Shown piece by piece: positions 41,279-50,657 of a stretch of 64,000 nt of DNA; positions within the stretch are counted from its first letter, which is position 1; the number at the start of each line of letters is the position of its first letter. The position numbers were made by a program, and so were the translations under genes. The stretch lies in NCBI RefSeq assembly GCF_000971195.1, contig NZ_BBLZ01000008.1:184971-248970 (forward strand). Direction: 5' to 3'. Below the pieces are notes generated by a model that did no database searches, was not told the DNA's origin, and was given only the letters and a program-made list of their open reading frames with translations. This DNA comes from Demequina soli (GTDB lineage Bacteria > Actinomycetota > Actinomycetes > Actinomycetales > Demequinaceae).

Positions 41279-42409
41279 CTAGGAGGCCCGCGAGTAGAAC
41301 GGTAGCGCGGCGACGGTCATCTCCTCGCGACGCCCCCGGACGTCGATCCCGACCACGGTGCCGGGCTCGGCGAGCGCGGGCGGCACGTAGGCCATCGCGA
41401 TGGGCCGGCCGAGCGTCGGCGACGGCGCGCCGGACGTCACGACGCCCACCGCGGCGCCCTCGGGGTCGAGGACGGGGTAGCCGGCGCGGGCGGCGCGGCG
41501 GCCGTCCCCGACCAGGCCGACCAGGACGCGTGCGGGGCCCTCCACCTTGGCCTTGAGCAGCGCATCGTGCCCCACGAAGGGGCCGCGCGGCTTGGACGCC
41601 GTGCCGAACGCGACCACGCGGCCCAGGCCCGCGTCGAACGGGGTGGTGTCGCGCGTGAGCTCCTGGCCGTACAGCGGCATGCCGGCCTCGAGGCGCAGCG
41701 TGTCGCGCGCGGACAGCCCGCACGGGACGATGCCGTCCTCGGCCCCGGCGGCGAGCGCGAGGTCCCACACGGCCCCGGCCTCGTCGGCGCCGACGAACAG
41801 CTCGAAGCCGTCCTCGCCCGTGTAGCCGGTGCGCGCGGCGAAGGCGTGGATGTCGCCCGAGAGCAGGATGTTCGTCGCGGAGTAGTAGCGCATGGCGCGG
41901 ATGTCGTCGTCGCCGCGGACGCACATGCGGCCGACGATGTCCTCGGCGCGCGGGCCCTGGACGGCGATGAGGGCGATCTCGGCGGAGACGTCCTCGACGG
42001 TCGCGTCGAAGCCCGCGACGCGCGCCTCGAGCTCCGCGACCACCACGTCCTTGTTCGAGGCGTTGGCGACGATGACGAAGTGGTCGTGGTCGCGGCGGTA
42101 GACGATGAGGTCGTCGATGACGCCGCCCTCGGGCGTGCAGATCATCGTGTACTTGGCGCCCGCGAGCGCGACCGCGGACATGCGGCCCACCAGCGCGGCG
42201 TCGAGGAACGCGGCGGCGTCCGCGCCACGGATGGCGATCTCGCCCATGTGGGAGAGGTCGAACAGCCCGGCGGCGGTGCGCACCGCGGTGTGCTCGGCGA
42301 TGTCGCCGGAGTAGCGCACCGGCATCTCCCATCCCGCGAAGGGGACGAGGGTCGCGCCGAGCGCGACGTGCCGGTCGTGGAGGGGGGAGCGCAGGATGCC
42401 ATCGGCCAT
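41279..42409 (-). CDS. gcvT: glycine cleavage system T protein (aminomethyltransferase)
   Basis: A 376-residue enzyme that transfers the methylene group from aminomethyl-lipoyl-GcvH to tetrahydrofolate. LVPFAGWEMPVRY and GLFDLSHMGEI at the N-terminus, YTMICTPEGGVIDDLIVYR, and GYTGEDGFELFV follow the family exactly. GLSARDTLRLEAGMPLYGQEL is the folate-site region. ATG at 42409 was chosen over a GTG 9 bp upstream because TAGGGT ends 7 nt before it, which would leave the GTG outside the transcript. Being leaderless, the gene has no room for a glycine riboswitch. Confidence 0.96.
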   Translation of the reverse strand: MADGILRSPLHDRHVALGATLVPFAGWEMPVRYSGDIAEHTAVRTAAGLFDLSHMGEIAIRGADAAAFLDAALVGRMSAVALAGAKYTMICTPEGGVIDDLIVYRRDHDHFVIVANASNKDVVVAELEARVAGFDATVEDVSAEIALIAVQGPRAEDIVGRMCVRGDDDIRAMRYYSATNILLSGDIHAFAARTGYTGEDGFELFVGADEAGAVWDLALAAGAEDGIVPCGLSARDTLRLEAGMPLYGQELTRDTTPFDAGLGRVVAFGTASKPRGPFVGHDALLKAKVEGPARVLVGLVGDGRRAARAGYPVLDPEGAAVGVVTSGAPSPTLGRPIAMAYVPPALAEPGTVVGIDVRGRREEMTVAALPFYSRAS

Positions 42410-42416
42410 GACGCTC

Positions 42417-42422
42417 ACCCTA
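42417..42422 (-). promoter_or_regulatory. leaderless-type -10 element (TAGGGT) of gcvT
   Basis: TAGGGT on the minus strand lies 7 nt before the ATG at 42409, with no ribosome site. It decides the start choice. Confidence 0.5.
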
Positions 42423-42460
42423 GCCGCGCCACATGTCGGCCCTGTTGCGTGGCGCCGGGA

Positions 42461-42976
42461 TCACAGGAGCGCGAGGGCGACCGTCGCGGCGGCGACCACG
42501 GCGACCACGCCCGAGGCGACGAGCGCGAGCGTGCGGCGGCGGCGCGACACCAGCTGGGCCTCGCGGCGGTCCTCGCGGGCGGCCTCATCGAGCACCGCGG
42601 GCTGCTCGACGTGGCGGGGCGGCTCGGGCCACACGCCGGCGCCGGCGGCGTCCTGGGTGTGGCGCAGCCGCGGGTAGTAGTGCTGCGGGGCGGTCCCGAA
42701 GTCCCCTCGCCGCGCCTCGGGGACCGCGAGGCCCGGCGGCGGGCGCAGGAGCCCGGTCTGCTCGGGCTCGGAGCGCGGCGGCGCGGCCGGGGCCGTGTCG
42801 GCCGCGGCGCTGGCACGGCGACCCTCCGCGGTCGCATCGTCCTCGGGCAGCGCGGGCCGGGTGGCGGTCTCCGCGAGGCGGCGCCGCGACATGCGGGTGC
42901 TGTCGGCGCGGGACGATGCGGCGGTCGGGTCGTCGTCGCGGCGCGCCGAGATCCGGGTGTCGTCCTCCTCGTTCAC
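42461..42976 (-). CDS. C-terminally membrane-anchored protein ending the kinase operon
   Basis: A 171-residue protein of unrecognised family. About 145 residues are charged and disordered (NEEDDTRISARRDDDPT, PPRSEPEQTGLLRPPPG, a Tyr-containing QHYYPRLRHTQD), and the last 20 form a single helix (TLALVASGVVAVVAAATVALALL) with a basic RRRRT before it. The orientation would leave the disordered part in the cytosol, where it could be a substrate of the operon kinase. Threonines and two iterated-motif copies (42834, 42911) lie in this region. GTG at 42976 overlaps the PP2C stop as GTGA. Confidence 0.72.
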   Translation of the reverse strand: MNEEDDTRISARRDDDPTAASSRADSTRMSRRRLAETATRPALPEDDATAEGRRASAAADTAPAAPPRSEPEQTGLLRPPPGLAVPEARRGDFGTAPQHYYPRLRHTQDAAGAGVWPEPPRHVEQPAVLDEAAREDRREAQLVSRRRRTLALVASGVVAVVAAATVALALL

Positions 42977-43788
42977 GCGCCGGTCCTCCGGCGCGCGCTC
43001 GGCGTCGTGTCCTCGTGGTCGACGGCGCCCCACACGGGCCACGGGGCCGCGTCGGCCTCCGCGGGGGTCACGGACATGGAGTCCGCGACGACGACGGTGA
43101 CGTTGTCGCGCGCGCCGCGCTCGAGCGCGACCTCGACCAGCGCGGCGGCCGCGGCCTCGGCGTCGCCGATGAGCCCCGCGATCTCGCCGATCTCGCGGTC
43201 CTCGATCTCCTTCATGAGGCCGTCCGAGGCGACGATGAGGCGCCGCCCGGGCACCTGCGGCACGAGCCACGCGTCCATCTCGGGGATGTCGTCGCCGATG
43301 GCGCGCGTGAGGATGTTGCGGTCGGGGTGCACGAGCGACTGCGCGACCGTGATCTCGCCGGCGTCGACGAGCTCCTGGACGTAGGAGTGGTCGTGCGAGA
43401 CCTGGCGCAGCTCGCCGCCATCGAGCGCGTAGGTGCGGGAGTCGCCCACGTTGACGACCATCCACCACGGCGCGCCGCGGTGCGTCACCGCCACGGCGCC
43501 GGTGAGCGTGGTGCCCGACGCGGCGCCGACCTCGATCTGCACCTGCCGGACCAGCCGGCGGGCCTCCTCGTGCGCGCGCACGACGTCCTCGGGGGTGGCC
43601 GGCGCCCCCGCGAGGGGCCTGAACGCCGCGATCGCGGCCGCGGCGGCCTCGGCGCCCGCGAGGTGGCCGCCCATGCCGTCCGCGACGAGGTAGACGGGGG
43701 ACTCGGCGAGGAAGTCGTCCTCGTTGCGCGCGCGGCCGCCCACGGCGGAGAAGCCCGCCCCGGCGACCTCGGGCGCCGCGGCCGTCAC
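42973..43788 (-). CDS. PP2C-type Ser/Thr protein phosphatase
   Basis: A 271-residue metal-dependent phosphatase. The motifs are ARNEDDFL, VADGMGGHLAGAEAA, GTTLTGAVAV, VNVGDSRTY, LTRAIGDD, LIVASDGLM and ARDNVTVVV, all with the metal-binding aspartates present, so it should be active. It presumably removes phosphates put on by the kinase at the head of the operon. The C-terminal 25 residues are a variable tail. GTG at 43788 overlaps the FHA gene stop, and its own stop overlaps the next gene, both as GTGA. Confidence 0.93.
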   Translation of the reverse strand: MTAAAPEVAGAGFSAVGGRARNEDDFLAESPVYLVADGMGGHLAGAEAAAAAIAAFRPLAGAPATPEDVVRAHEEARRLVRQVQIEVGAASGTTLTGAVAVTHRGAPWWMVVNVGDSRTYALDGGELRQVSHDHSYVQELVDAGEITVAQSLVHPDRNILTRAIGDDIPEMDAWLVPQVPGRRLIVASDGLMKEIEDREIGEIAGLIGDAEAAAAALVEVALERGARDNVTVVVADSMSVTPAEADAAPWPVWGAVDHEDTTPSARRRTGA

Positions 43789-45755
43789 GCCGCGCCGCCC
43801 CGGCGGCGGATCTGGACCTCGACGTCGCCGAGGATGAGGCGACCGGCGACCGGCGTGGGCACGCCCTCGGGCACCTGTGCCTCGCGGCCCTCGGGGTCGA
43901 CCAGGTAGGTGCCGTTGGTGGAGCCGAGGTCCTCGACCCACCAGCCGCCGCGCTCGAGGCGCAGGCGCGCGTGGGACTTCGAGACGGTGCGGGTCGAGTC
44001 GGCGAGGTCGAGCCGCCGCGTGCCGTCGATCGGGGGCAGCCCGCCCAGCCGGCCGAGCAGCACCGTGGTCGAGTCGAAGCGGTAGGTGCCGCCCTCGGAG
44101 GTGACGAGCTCCCACGCCTCGCGTACGCGGGCCGAGACCTGGGTGCGGTCGTCCTCGGCGGGCGCGGCGACGGCCGGGATGGGCACGGTCGTGGGCTCGG
44201 CCGCGCCGTCCGGGCCGGTCTCGGGCGCCGGCAGCGTTCGGGGCGGCGGCGCCACGATGTGGTGCTCGATGGTCGGCGGCGCGGGGTCCACGGGGGGCGC
44301 GGTCGTCGCCGCGGGTGCGGGGACGGGGGCCGGGGCCGGCGCGACGACGGACGCCTCGGGGACGGGCTCCGGCTCGAGCTCGGGCACGGCCGCGAACGCG
44401 GCGGGCATCGCGAACGTCGGCACGCCCGCGGGAGCGGCCGGCGGCGCGGCGGCGCCGCCCCGCAGGTACGGGCTCAGGGGCGCGGTCGGTGTCGGCTCGA
44501 CGTGCACCGGCGGGAGCGTGGGCTCCGGCTCGGGCTCGGGTGCCTCGTCGAGGGGCTCCGGCTCGGGCTCCACTTCCACGGCGGCGATGTCGAGGAACGC
44601 CGGCGCCACCTCGGGCGCGGGCTCGGGGTCGACGGCGGGGACCTCCGTGCCCGGCGCCGGGGTGGCCATGGCGGCCTCCCACGCGGCGTCCTCGGCGAGG
44701 CGCGCGGGCTCGCGCGGCGCGAGCTCGGCGTAGGGGGACAGGCGCGCGCTCCCGTCGGGCTCGTCGTCGAGGTCGCGCGGGGCGAGGGTCGCGTAAGGCG
44801 AGGTCCGCAGCGCGGGCTCGTCGACGGGCGCGGACGCGTCGGCCTCGGGCTCCGGCGCGGGCTCCGGCTCGACCGGTGCCGTCGCGTCGGGCTCGGGCGG
44901 GGCGGGGCGCGCGGGGACGAGCGTCTCGTCCTCGGGATACCCGTCGCTGCCGGTGAACGGCTCGACGGGGTACATCTGGTCGACCGGGGGCTCGACCGGC
45001 TCGGGGTTCGACCACAGGCCGGCGGCGGGGGCGATGCCCCAGACGCTCACCTCGGGCGGGGTGACGGGCGGGGTGACGGGCTGGGTGACGGGCTCGGCGA
45101 CGGCCTCCGCGGCCGGCTCGGCGAACGCCTCGACCGGCTCGACGGCCGGCGCGGCCACGGGCGCGAACGGCGCCGCGGCGACCGCCACCGCGACGGGCTC
45201 GACCTCGGCGACCTCGGCGACCGGCGCATCGTCCACCGCGGGCGCCCGCACGGGCAGCGTGCCCGAGACGGGGCGCACCAGCGACCCCCAGCCCACGATC
45301 GCGGCCCACAGGCCGGGCGCGACGGCGGCGACGACGGTGAGGCCCGTCGGCAGGGAGTGGTCGAGGCCGAAGCGGCGCGTCTGGACGATCCACATCATCC
45401 ACGCGGTGGCGCCCGCGACGATCGCGACGCCGAGCCCCGCGAGCGCGATGGTGCTCGACGAGGCGAGGTACACGCCGCACCCCCAGGTCACGAGGCCGGC
45501 CGCGGTGACGACGCGCGCGACCACGGTGCCCGCGACGGACGACTGGGTGAGGTGCGCCATCACGGCGTAGCGGACCACGGGGATCCACGCGAGCGCCCCG
45601 CGCGCCCCGACCCGCCGGTACAGCGCGCCGAGGGCCAGGCCCATCCAGACCACGCTCACGAGGAACGCGCCGACCAGCGCGGCGGTCAGCCCGAGCGCGG
45701 CCGTGCCGGCAGGCGCCGCCTCGCTCATCGTCTCCGCGAGGACCCCTGCCGTCAT
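43785..45755 (-). CDS. membrane protein with a C-terminal FHA phosphothreonine-binding domain
   Basis: A 656-residue protein. Residues about 22-158 hold four to five helices with a DUF5684-like loop (YRRVGARGALAWIPVVRYAVMAHLTQ). Residues 165-540 are a very long Pro/Glu/Ala-rich linker with three SPY motifs (319, 340, 428), two in the form SPYAxLAPR. Residues 563-650 are an FHA domain with VLLGRL, SKSHARL and DLGSTNGTY, so phosphothreonine binding is expected. The ATG at 45755 follows AAGGAG at good spacing. It would hold kinase-phosphorylated partners at the membrane. Confidence 0.88.
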   Translation of the reverse strand: MTAGVLAETMSEAAPAGTAALGLTAALVGAFLVSVVWMGLALGALYRRVGARGALAWIPVVRYAVMAHLTQSSVAGTVVARVVTAAGLVTWGCGVYLASSSTIALAGLGVAIVAGATAWMMWIVQTRRFGLDHSLPTGLTVVAAVAPGLWAAIVGWGSLVRPVSGTLPVRAPAVDDAPVAEVAEVEPVAVAVAAAPFAPVAAPAVEPVEAFAEPAAEAVAEPVTQPVTPPVTPPEVSVWGIAPAAGLWSNPEPVEPPVDQMYPVEPFTGSDGYPEDETLVPARPAPPEPDATAPVEPEPAPEPEADASAPVDEPALRTSPYATLAPRDLDDEPDGSARLSPYAELAPREPARLAEDAAWEAAMATPAPGTEVPAVDPEPAPEVAPAFLDIAAVEVEPEPEPLDEAPEPEPEPTLPPVHVEPTPTAPLSPYLRGGAAAPPAAPAGVPTFAMPAAFAAVPELEPEPVPEASVVAPAPAPVPAPAATTAPPVDPAPPTIEHHIVAPPPRTLPAPETGPDGAAEPTTVPIPAVAAPAEDDRTQVSARVREAWELVTSEGGTYRFDSTTVLLGRLGGLPPIDGTRRLDLADSTRTVSKSHARLRLERGGWWVEDLGSTNGTYLVDPEGREAQVPEGVPTPVAGRLILGDVEVQIRRRGGAA

Positions 45756-45780
45756 CGTCGTGCTCCTTCCCTCATGCCCG

Positions 45781-48315
45781 TCATCGCCGCCTCCGCGCCG
45801 ACGAGGACGGCGGCGGCGATGGCACCGTGCGCCACCGCTCGTCCGTGGGCTCCGCCTCGTGGCGGGGCTCGGCGGCCGCCGCGGACCCTCGGCCGAGCAG
45901 CGACCGGGTGGACAGGCGCGAGGCGAGCCTACGCCACAGCCCGAGGCGCGCCCGGAGCTCCGCGCGGTCCTCGGCCAGCATCCGCCAGGCGAGGCGCGCA
46001 TCGTCCCCCTCGACGCCCTCCGCCGTGAACGTGGCGCGATCGGCGAGCTCGGCGAGCGCGGCGCCGTTCTCCGTGGCGTACGCCGCGGCGATCTCGCGGC
46101 GCGTCGCGAGCGGCATGGGCGGGAGGCCCGCGTCGATGCCGACGTCGACGTACTCGTCCCAGCCGCCCTCCGCCGACGCGCGCGCGGCGCCGCGGCGCCG
46201 GCGCGACCGGCGCACCGCCTTCGCGACCAGGATCCCGAGGAACGGGCCGAGCAGCAGCAGCGCGACGCAGCCCAGCACGATCGCCGTGCGCACCCAGCCC
46301 GTGAACCACGCCGCGCCGGTCCGCGTGGTGGGCGCCGCCTCGCCGTCCCCGCTGCGGCCCTTGGCCGCGGCGACCGCCTCGATGGGCTTGGCGCGCTCCG
46401 GGTCGGTCGCGGTCGGCAACTCCGGATCACGCTGCGTGGCGACGGTCGGGGTGACGGGCGACGCGTGCTGGGGCGTGACGTCGACCGGGATCCAGTCGCC
46501 CGAGCCCGACCGCACCTCCGTCCAGACGCTCATGTTGCGGCCGCGGCACACGTCGGTGCAGGCGGGCGGGGTCCAGCCGCGCGCGTCGGTGTCCTCGAGG
46601 CGGACGCCGACGACCACCCGTGCGGGGAAGCCGAGGTCGGCGGCGAGCAGGGCGACCGCGACCGCGAACTGCTCGTCGTCGCCGACCGCGGCGACCAGGC
46701 GGGCGTCGCTCGCGTCGGCGCCCACCTCGGCCTCGCGGTCGACGAGCGCCGTGAAGAGGCGGTCGATGCGGTCGTACGAGTGGCCCGCCGCGGACGGCTC
46801 GAACGCGTAGTCGGCGAGGTCCGCGATCCAGCGCGGCGAGCCCGCGTCCGACAGCCCGTGGCTGAGGTAGCCGCGGGCGCGCAGCCGCTCGACGAGCGTC
46901 GCGAGGCCCGCGCCGTCGCGCGTGACGCCCTGATCCGCGACCCACGCGGACAGCGACGCCGGCACCAGGTCGGCCGGGATGCCCGACGAGCCCGGCGACT
47001 CGCCGGCGTCGGCGAGCGCCACCGTGTCCGGCGCGACCGCGTCGAGCGTGACGACGTCGCCGGAGGCGAGGCCGCCGTCGACCGTCACGACCGCCGCGTC
47101 CGCCTCGGGCGCGTAGTAGAACGCGTCCGAGAGCGCACCCGCGCGGGGCCCCCCGAACGTCGCGGAGCCGAGCGCGCCCGGCACCGGGAGCCACGCGCCC
47201 TCGAGCGCGTCGACCGTGACCGTCGCGTGCACCGTCGTGCCGCCGTCGACCGGGAGGGCGGAGGGCACCCGCTGGAAGCGCAGCGGCGTGTAGCCGTCGG
47301 GCGCGACCGCCGTGAAGGAGCTGCCGTCGAAGAACGGCAGGGTGGCCACGCGGATCCGCGAGACGGGGCCGGTCACGTCGGACACGGTGAACAGCGGGGC
47401 GTCGTAGAGGCCGTCGGCGAGGTACGCGCGATAGGTGGACAGCGGCGAGACCGAGCGGTCGACCACGAGGCGCGGCGTCACGCTCGTGCGGGCGACCTCG
47501 CGGGGGTGGGACGATGCGACGGGCACGGCGACGAGCGACGCGACGACGACGGCGGTGACCAGCACGGCGACGGCCGCGCCGATGCGGCTCAGCGCGCGGC
47601 CCGCGGCGCGCACGCCGCGCACGCCGCCGCCGGCGGCACGCAGCGCGCGGCGGCGCTCGTCGGCCGACCGCCACAGCGCCCAGCCGAGCGTGACACCGAG
47701 CGCCCCGAGGCCGATGAGGGCCTCGCGGCTGGCCGCGCCCAGCGCGCCCGGCAGCCCGGACAGGGTGGTCGCGGCGGCGGGCCCGAGCGCGACCGCGACG
47801 ACGAGGCCCGCGCCGGCGACGGCCGTGGCGAACCCCCACCGGCGGGGCCGCGTGCCGATCCACACGACCCCCGCGGCGGTCGCGGCCGCGAGCGCGAGCG
47901 GCACCGCGAGGGTGGCGCCGTACTCGCCCAACGGCACCGGCAGCGTCACCACGTCCTTCCAGCCCATCACAGGCGCCCGGAGGGCGGCGAGCGCCGCCTG
48001 CGCGAGCTCGCGGGGGCCGTCGAGGGCGCCGGGGATCGCCACGAGCACCGCCGCGAGGAGGTATCCGCCGCCGAGGAGGGCGAGCATCGTGCCCACGCCG
48101 CGGCGCAGCAGGATCGCGAGCGCGGCGGACCCGAGCCCCACCGCGAGGCCGACGAGCACGACGAGGCCGTACCGGCCGAGGCCCGCGCCCGCGGGCACGT
48201 AGACGTGCCGGAGCGTGAGCCAGATCGCGCCCACGATCGCGGCGGCGTACAGGCAGGCCGCCGCGAGCACCGCGGCGGCGACCCCGGGGCGCGCCGTGGC
48301 GCGGGCGGCGGTCAC
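45781..48315 (-). CDS. TgpA-like transglutaminase-fold membrane protein lacking catalytic residues
   Basis: An 844-residue membrane protein. About six N-terminal helices are followed by an ectodomain of some 400 residues, one more helix (about 671-698) and a 145-residue basic cytosolic tail. The transglutaminase core is recognisable (VGDDEQFAVAVALLAADLGFPARVVVG and MSVWTEVRSGSGDWIPVDVTP). Where active members have GDCEQFA it has Asp547 for the Cys, and where they have HAWxEV it has SVWTEV (Ser596 for the His). Only the third-site Asp612 remains. It is probably a binding or scaffold module. It overlaps the DUF58 gene by GTGA. Confidence 0.85.
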   Translation of the reverse strand: MTAARATARPGVAAAVLAAACLYAAAIVGAIWLTLRHVYVPAGAGLGRYGLVVLVGLAVGLGSAALAILLRRGVGTMLALLGGGYLLAAVLVAIPGALDGPRELAQAALAALRAPVMGWKDVVTLPVPLGEYGATLAVPLALAAATAAGVVWIGTRPRRWGFATAVAGAGLVVAVALGPAAATTLSGLPGALGAASREALIGLGALGVTLGWALWRSADERRRALRAAGGGVRGVRAAGRALSRIGAAVAVLVTAVVVASLVAVPVASSHPREVARTSVTPRLVVDRSVSPLSTYRAYLADGLYDAPLFTVSDVTGPVSRIRVATLPFFDGSSFTAVAPDGYTPLRFQRVPSALPVDGGTTVHATVTVDALEGAWLPVPGALGSATFGGPRAGALSDAFYYAPEADAAVVTVDGGLASGDVVTLDAVAPDTVALADAGESPGSSGIPADLVPASLSAWVADQGVTRDGAGLATLVERLRARGYLSHGLSDAGSPRWIADLADYAFEPSAAGHSYDRIDRLFTALVDREAEVGADASDARLVAAVGDDEQFAVAVALLAADLGFPARVVVGVRLEDTDARGWTPPACTDVCRGRNMSVWTEVRSGSGDWIPVDVTPQHASPVTPTVATQRDPELPTATDPERAKPIEAVAAAKGRSGDGEAAPTTRTGAAWFTGWVRTAIVLGCVALLLLGPFLGILVAKAVRRSRRRRGAARASAEGGWDEYVDVGIDAGLPPMPLATRREIAAAYATENGAALAELADRATFTAEGVEGDDARLAWRMLAEDRAELRARLGLWRRLASRLSTRSLLGRGSAAAAEPRHEAEPTDERWRTVPSPPPSSSARRRR

Positions 48316-49672
48316 GATCGCGCCGTCCCGCGCGCGAGCAGCTGGCGGAGGTCGTCCAGCACCCCGAGGCTGACGAGCTGCATCCCGCCGAGTGCGTGCA
48401 TGCGCGGCTCCGAGGCCGGGTCGCACACGACGGCGCCGACCGCCACGTCGGCCGGCAGGCGCAGCGCCGCGCCGCGCAGGCGCTCGTGCGGCAGCGCCGC
48501 GCCCGTCACGAGCACCGCGAGCGACGTGCCCGTGTCGTCCTCCGCCACCATCCGGGTCACCGTCGCGAGGCCCATCGCGGCCTCGGTCGCGTCGACGCCC
48601 GCGAGGTCGTCGAGCAGCGCGCGCGGCGCGTCGACGCGGAGGGAGCGCAGCGATCGGACGGTGGCGCGCGCGAACTCGGGCACCTCGCCGCTCAGCACCA
48701 CCCGCAGCTGGCGCCCGTCGCGGATCGCGCGCGTGCCGAGCGACGCGACGGCGCTGACCGCCATCTCGAACTCGTCGTCGTCGCGGTACGAGCCGGCGTC
48801 GACGTCGAGCACCACGGTGAGCAGCGAGCGCCGGGTCTCCTCGAACTGGCGCACCATGAGCCGCCCGGTCTTCGCGGTCGACCTCCAGTGGATGTGACGG
48901 CGCGCGTCGCCGCGCTCGTACTCGCGCACCGCGTGGAAGGAGATGTCCTCGCTCGTGAGGATCCGCACGGCCTGGCCCTCGAGGTCGCGGATCCACCCCA
49001 GCGACGTGCTCGGCACGTCGACGGTGCGCGGGTGCACGTAGAGCGTCTGCACCTCGTCCCACGCGAGGTGGCGGCGCAGCAGGTGCAGCGGGTCGGTGCG
49101 GGTCGAGGCGGCCGGGCCGACGGCGACGATGCCGCGCCGCCGGGCGGGGATCACCACCCGTTCCGCCCACTCCTGGGAGGTGCGCAGGAGGGGCACGTGG
49201 AGCTCGACGAGCGCCTCGCCCACGGGCAGCTCGACGCCGCCCGGCAGCGCCGCATGACGGCCCTCGTTGGTCACGATCACCGAGCCGGCGGCGTCCTCGC
49301 CCGCGACCACGGCGTCCCGGTCGAGCAGGAACGCGACCCGGTAGCGCACGTCGCCCATCAGGAACGGCACGGCCAGCACGAGCAGCACCGCGCCGACGAG
49401 CCCGCCCACGAGGGCCTCCTGCCAGCCCCAGCCGAAGCCCAGCACGAGCCCCCCGAGCGTCCAGCCGGCGACGGCCCACCCGGCGGGCGTGACGACGCCG
49501 CGGACGGCCCCCCACGCGCGCCCGGCGGTGTCGCCCGCGGCGCGGGCGGTGCGGTCGAACCTCAGGCGCGCCCCGACGACCCGTCCACGCGGCGCGTCGG
49601 CGACCTCCGTGCGCGTCGAGTAGGTCCCGGTCGCGAAGGTCCGCGTCCGGGTGACGTCGTCGGGGCGCTCGC

Positions 49673-49676
<4 letters not shown>
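48312..49676 (-). CDS. DUF58 protein of a MoxR module
   Basis: A 454-residue protein with two N-terminal helices (about 63-105), a beta-rich middle part, and the DUF58 core SFHAVREYERGDARRHIHWRSTAKTGRLMVRQFEE near residue 250. It then has a von Willebrand-A-like region starting LLTVVLDVDAGSYRDDDEFE. DUF58 proteins are regular partners of MoxR ATPases and transglutaminase-like membrane proteins and are thought to help assemble or activate envelope complexes. GTG at 49676 overlaps the MoxR stop as GTGA, and its own stop overlaps the transglutaminase-like gene. Confidence 0.92.
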
Positions 49677-50632
<956 letters not shown>

Positions 50633-50657
50633 AGCGGGCTCCTCTCTGTGGCGCCGG

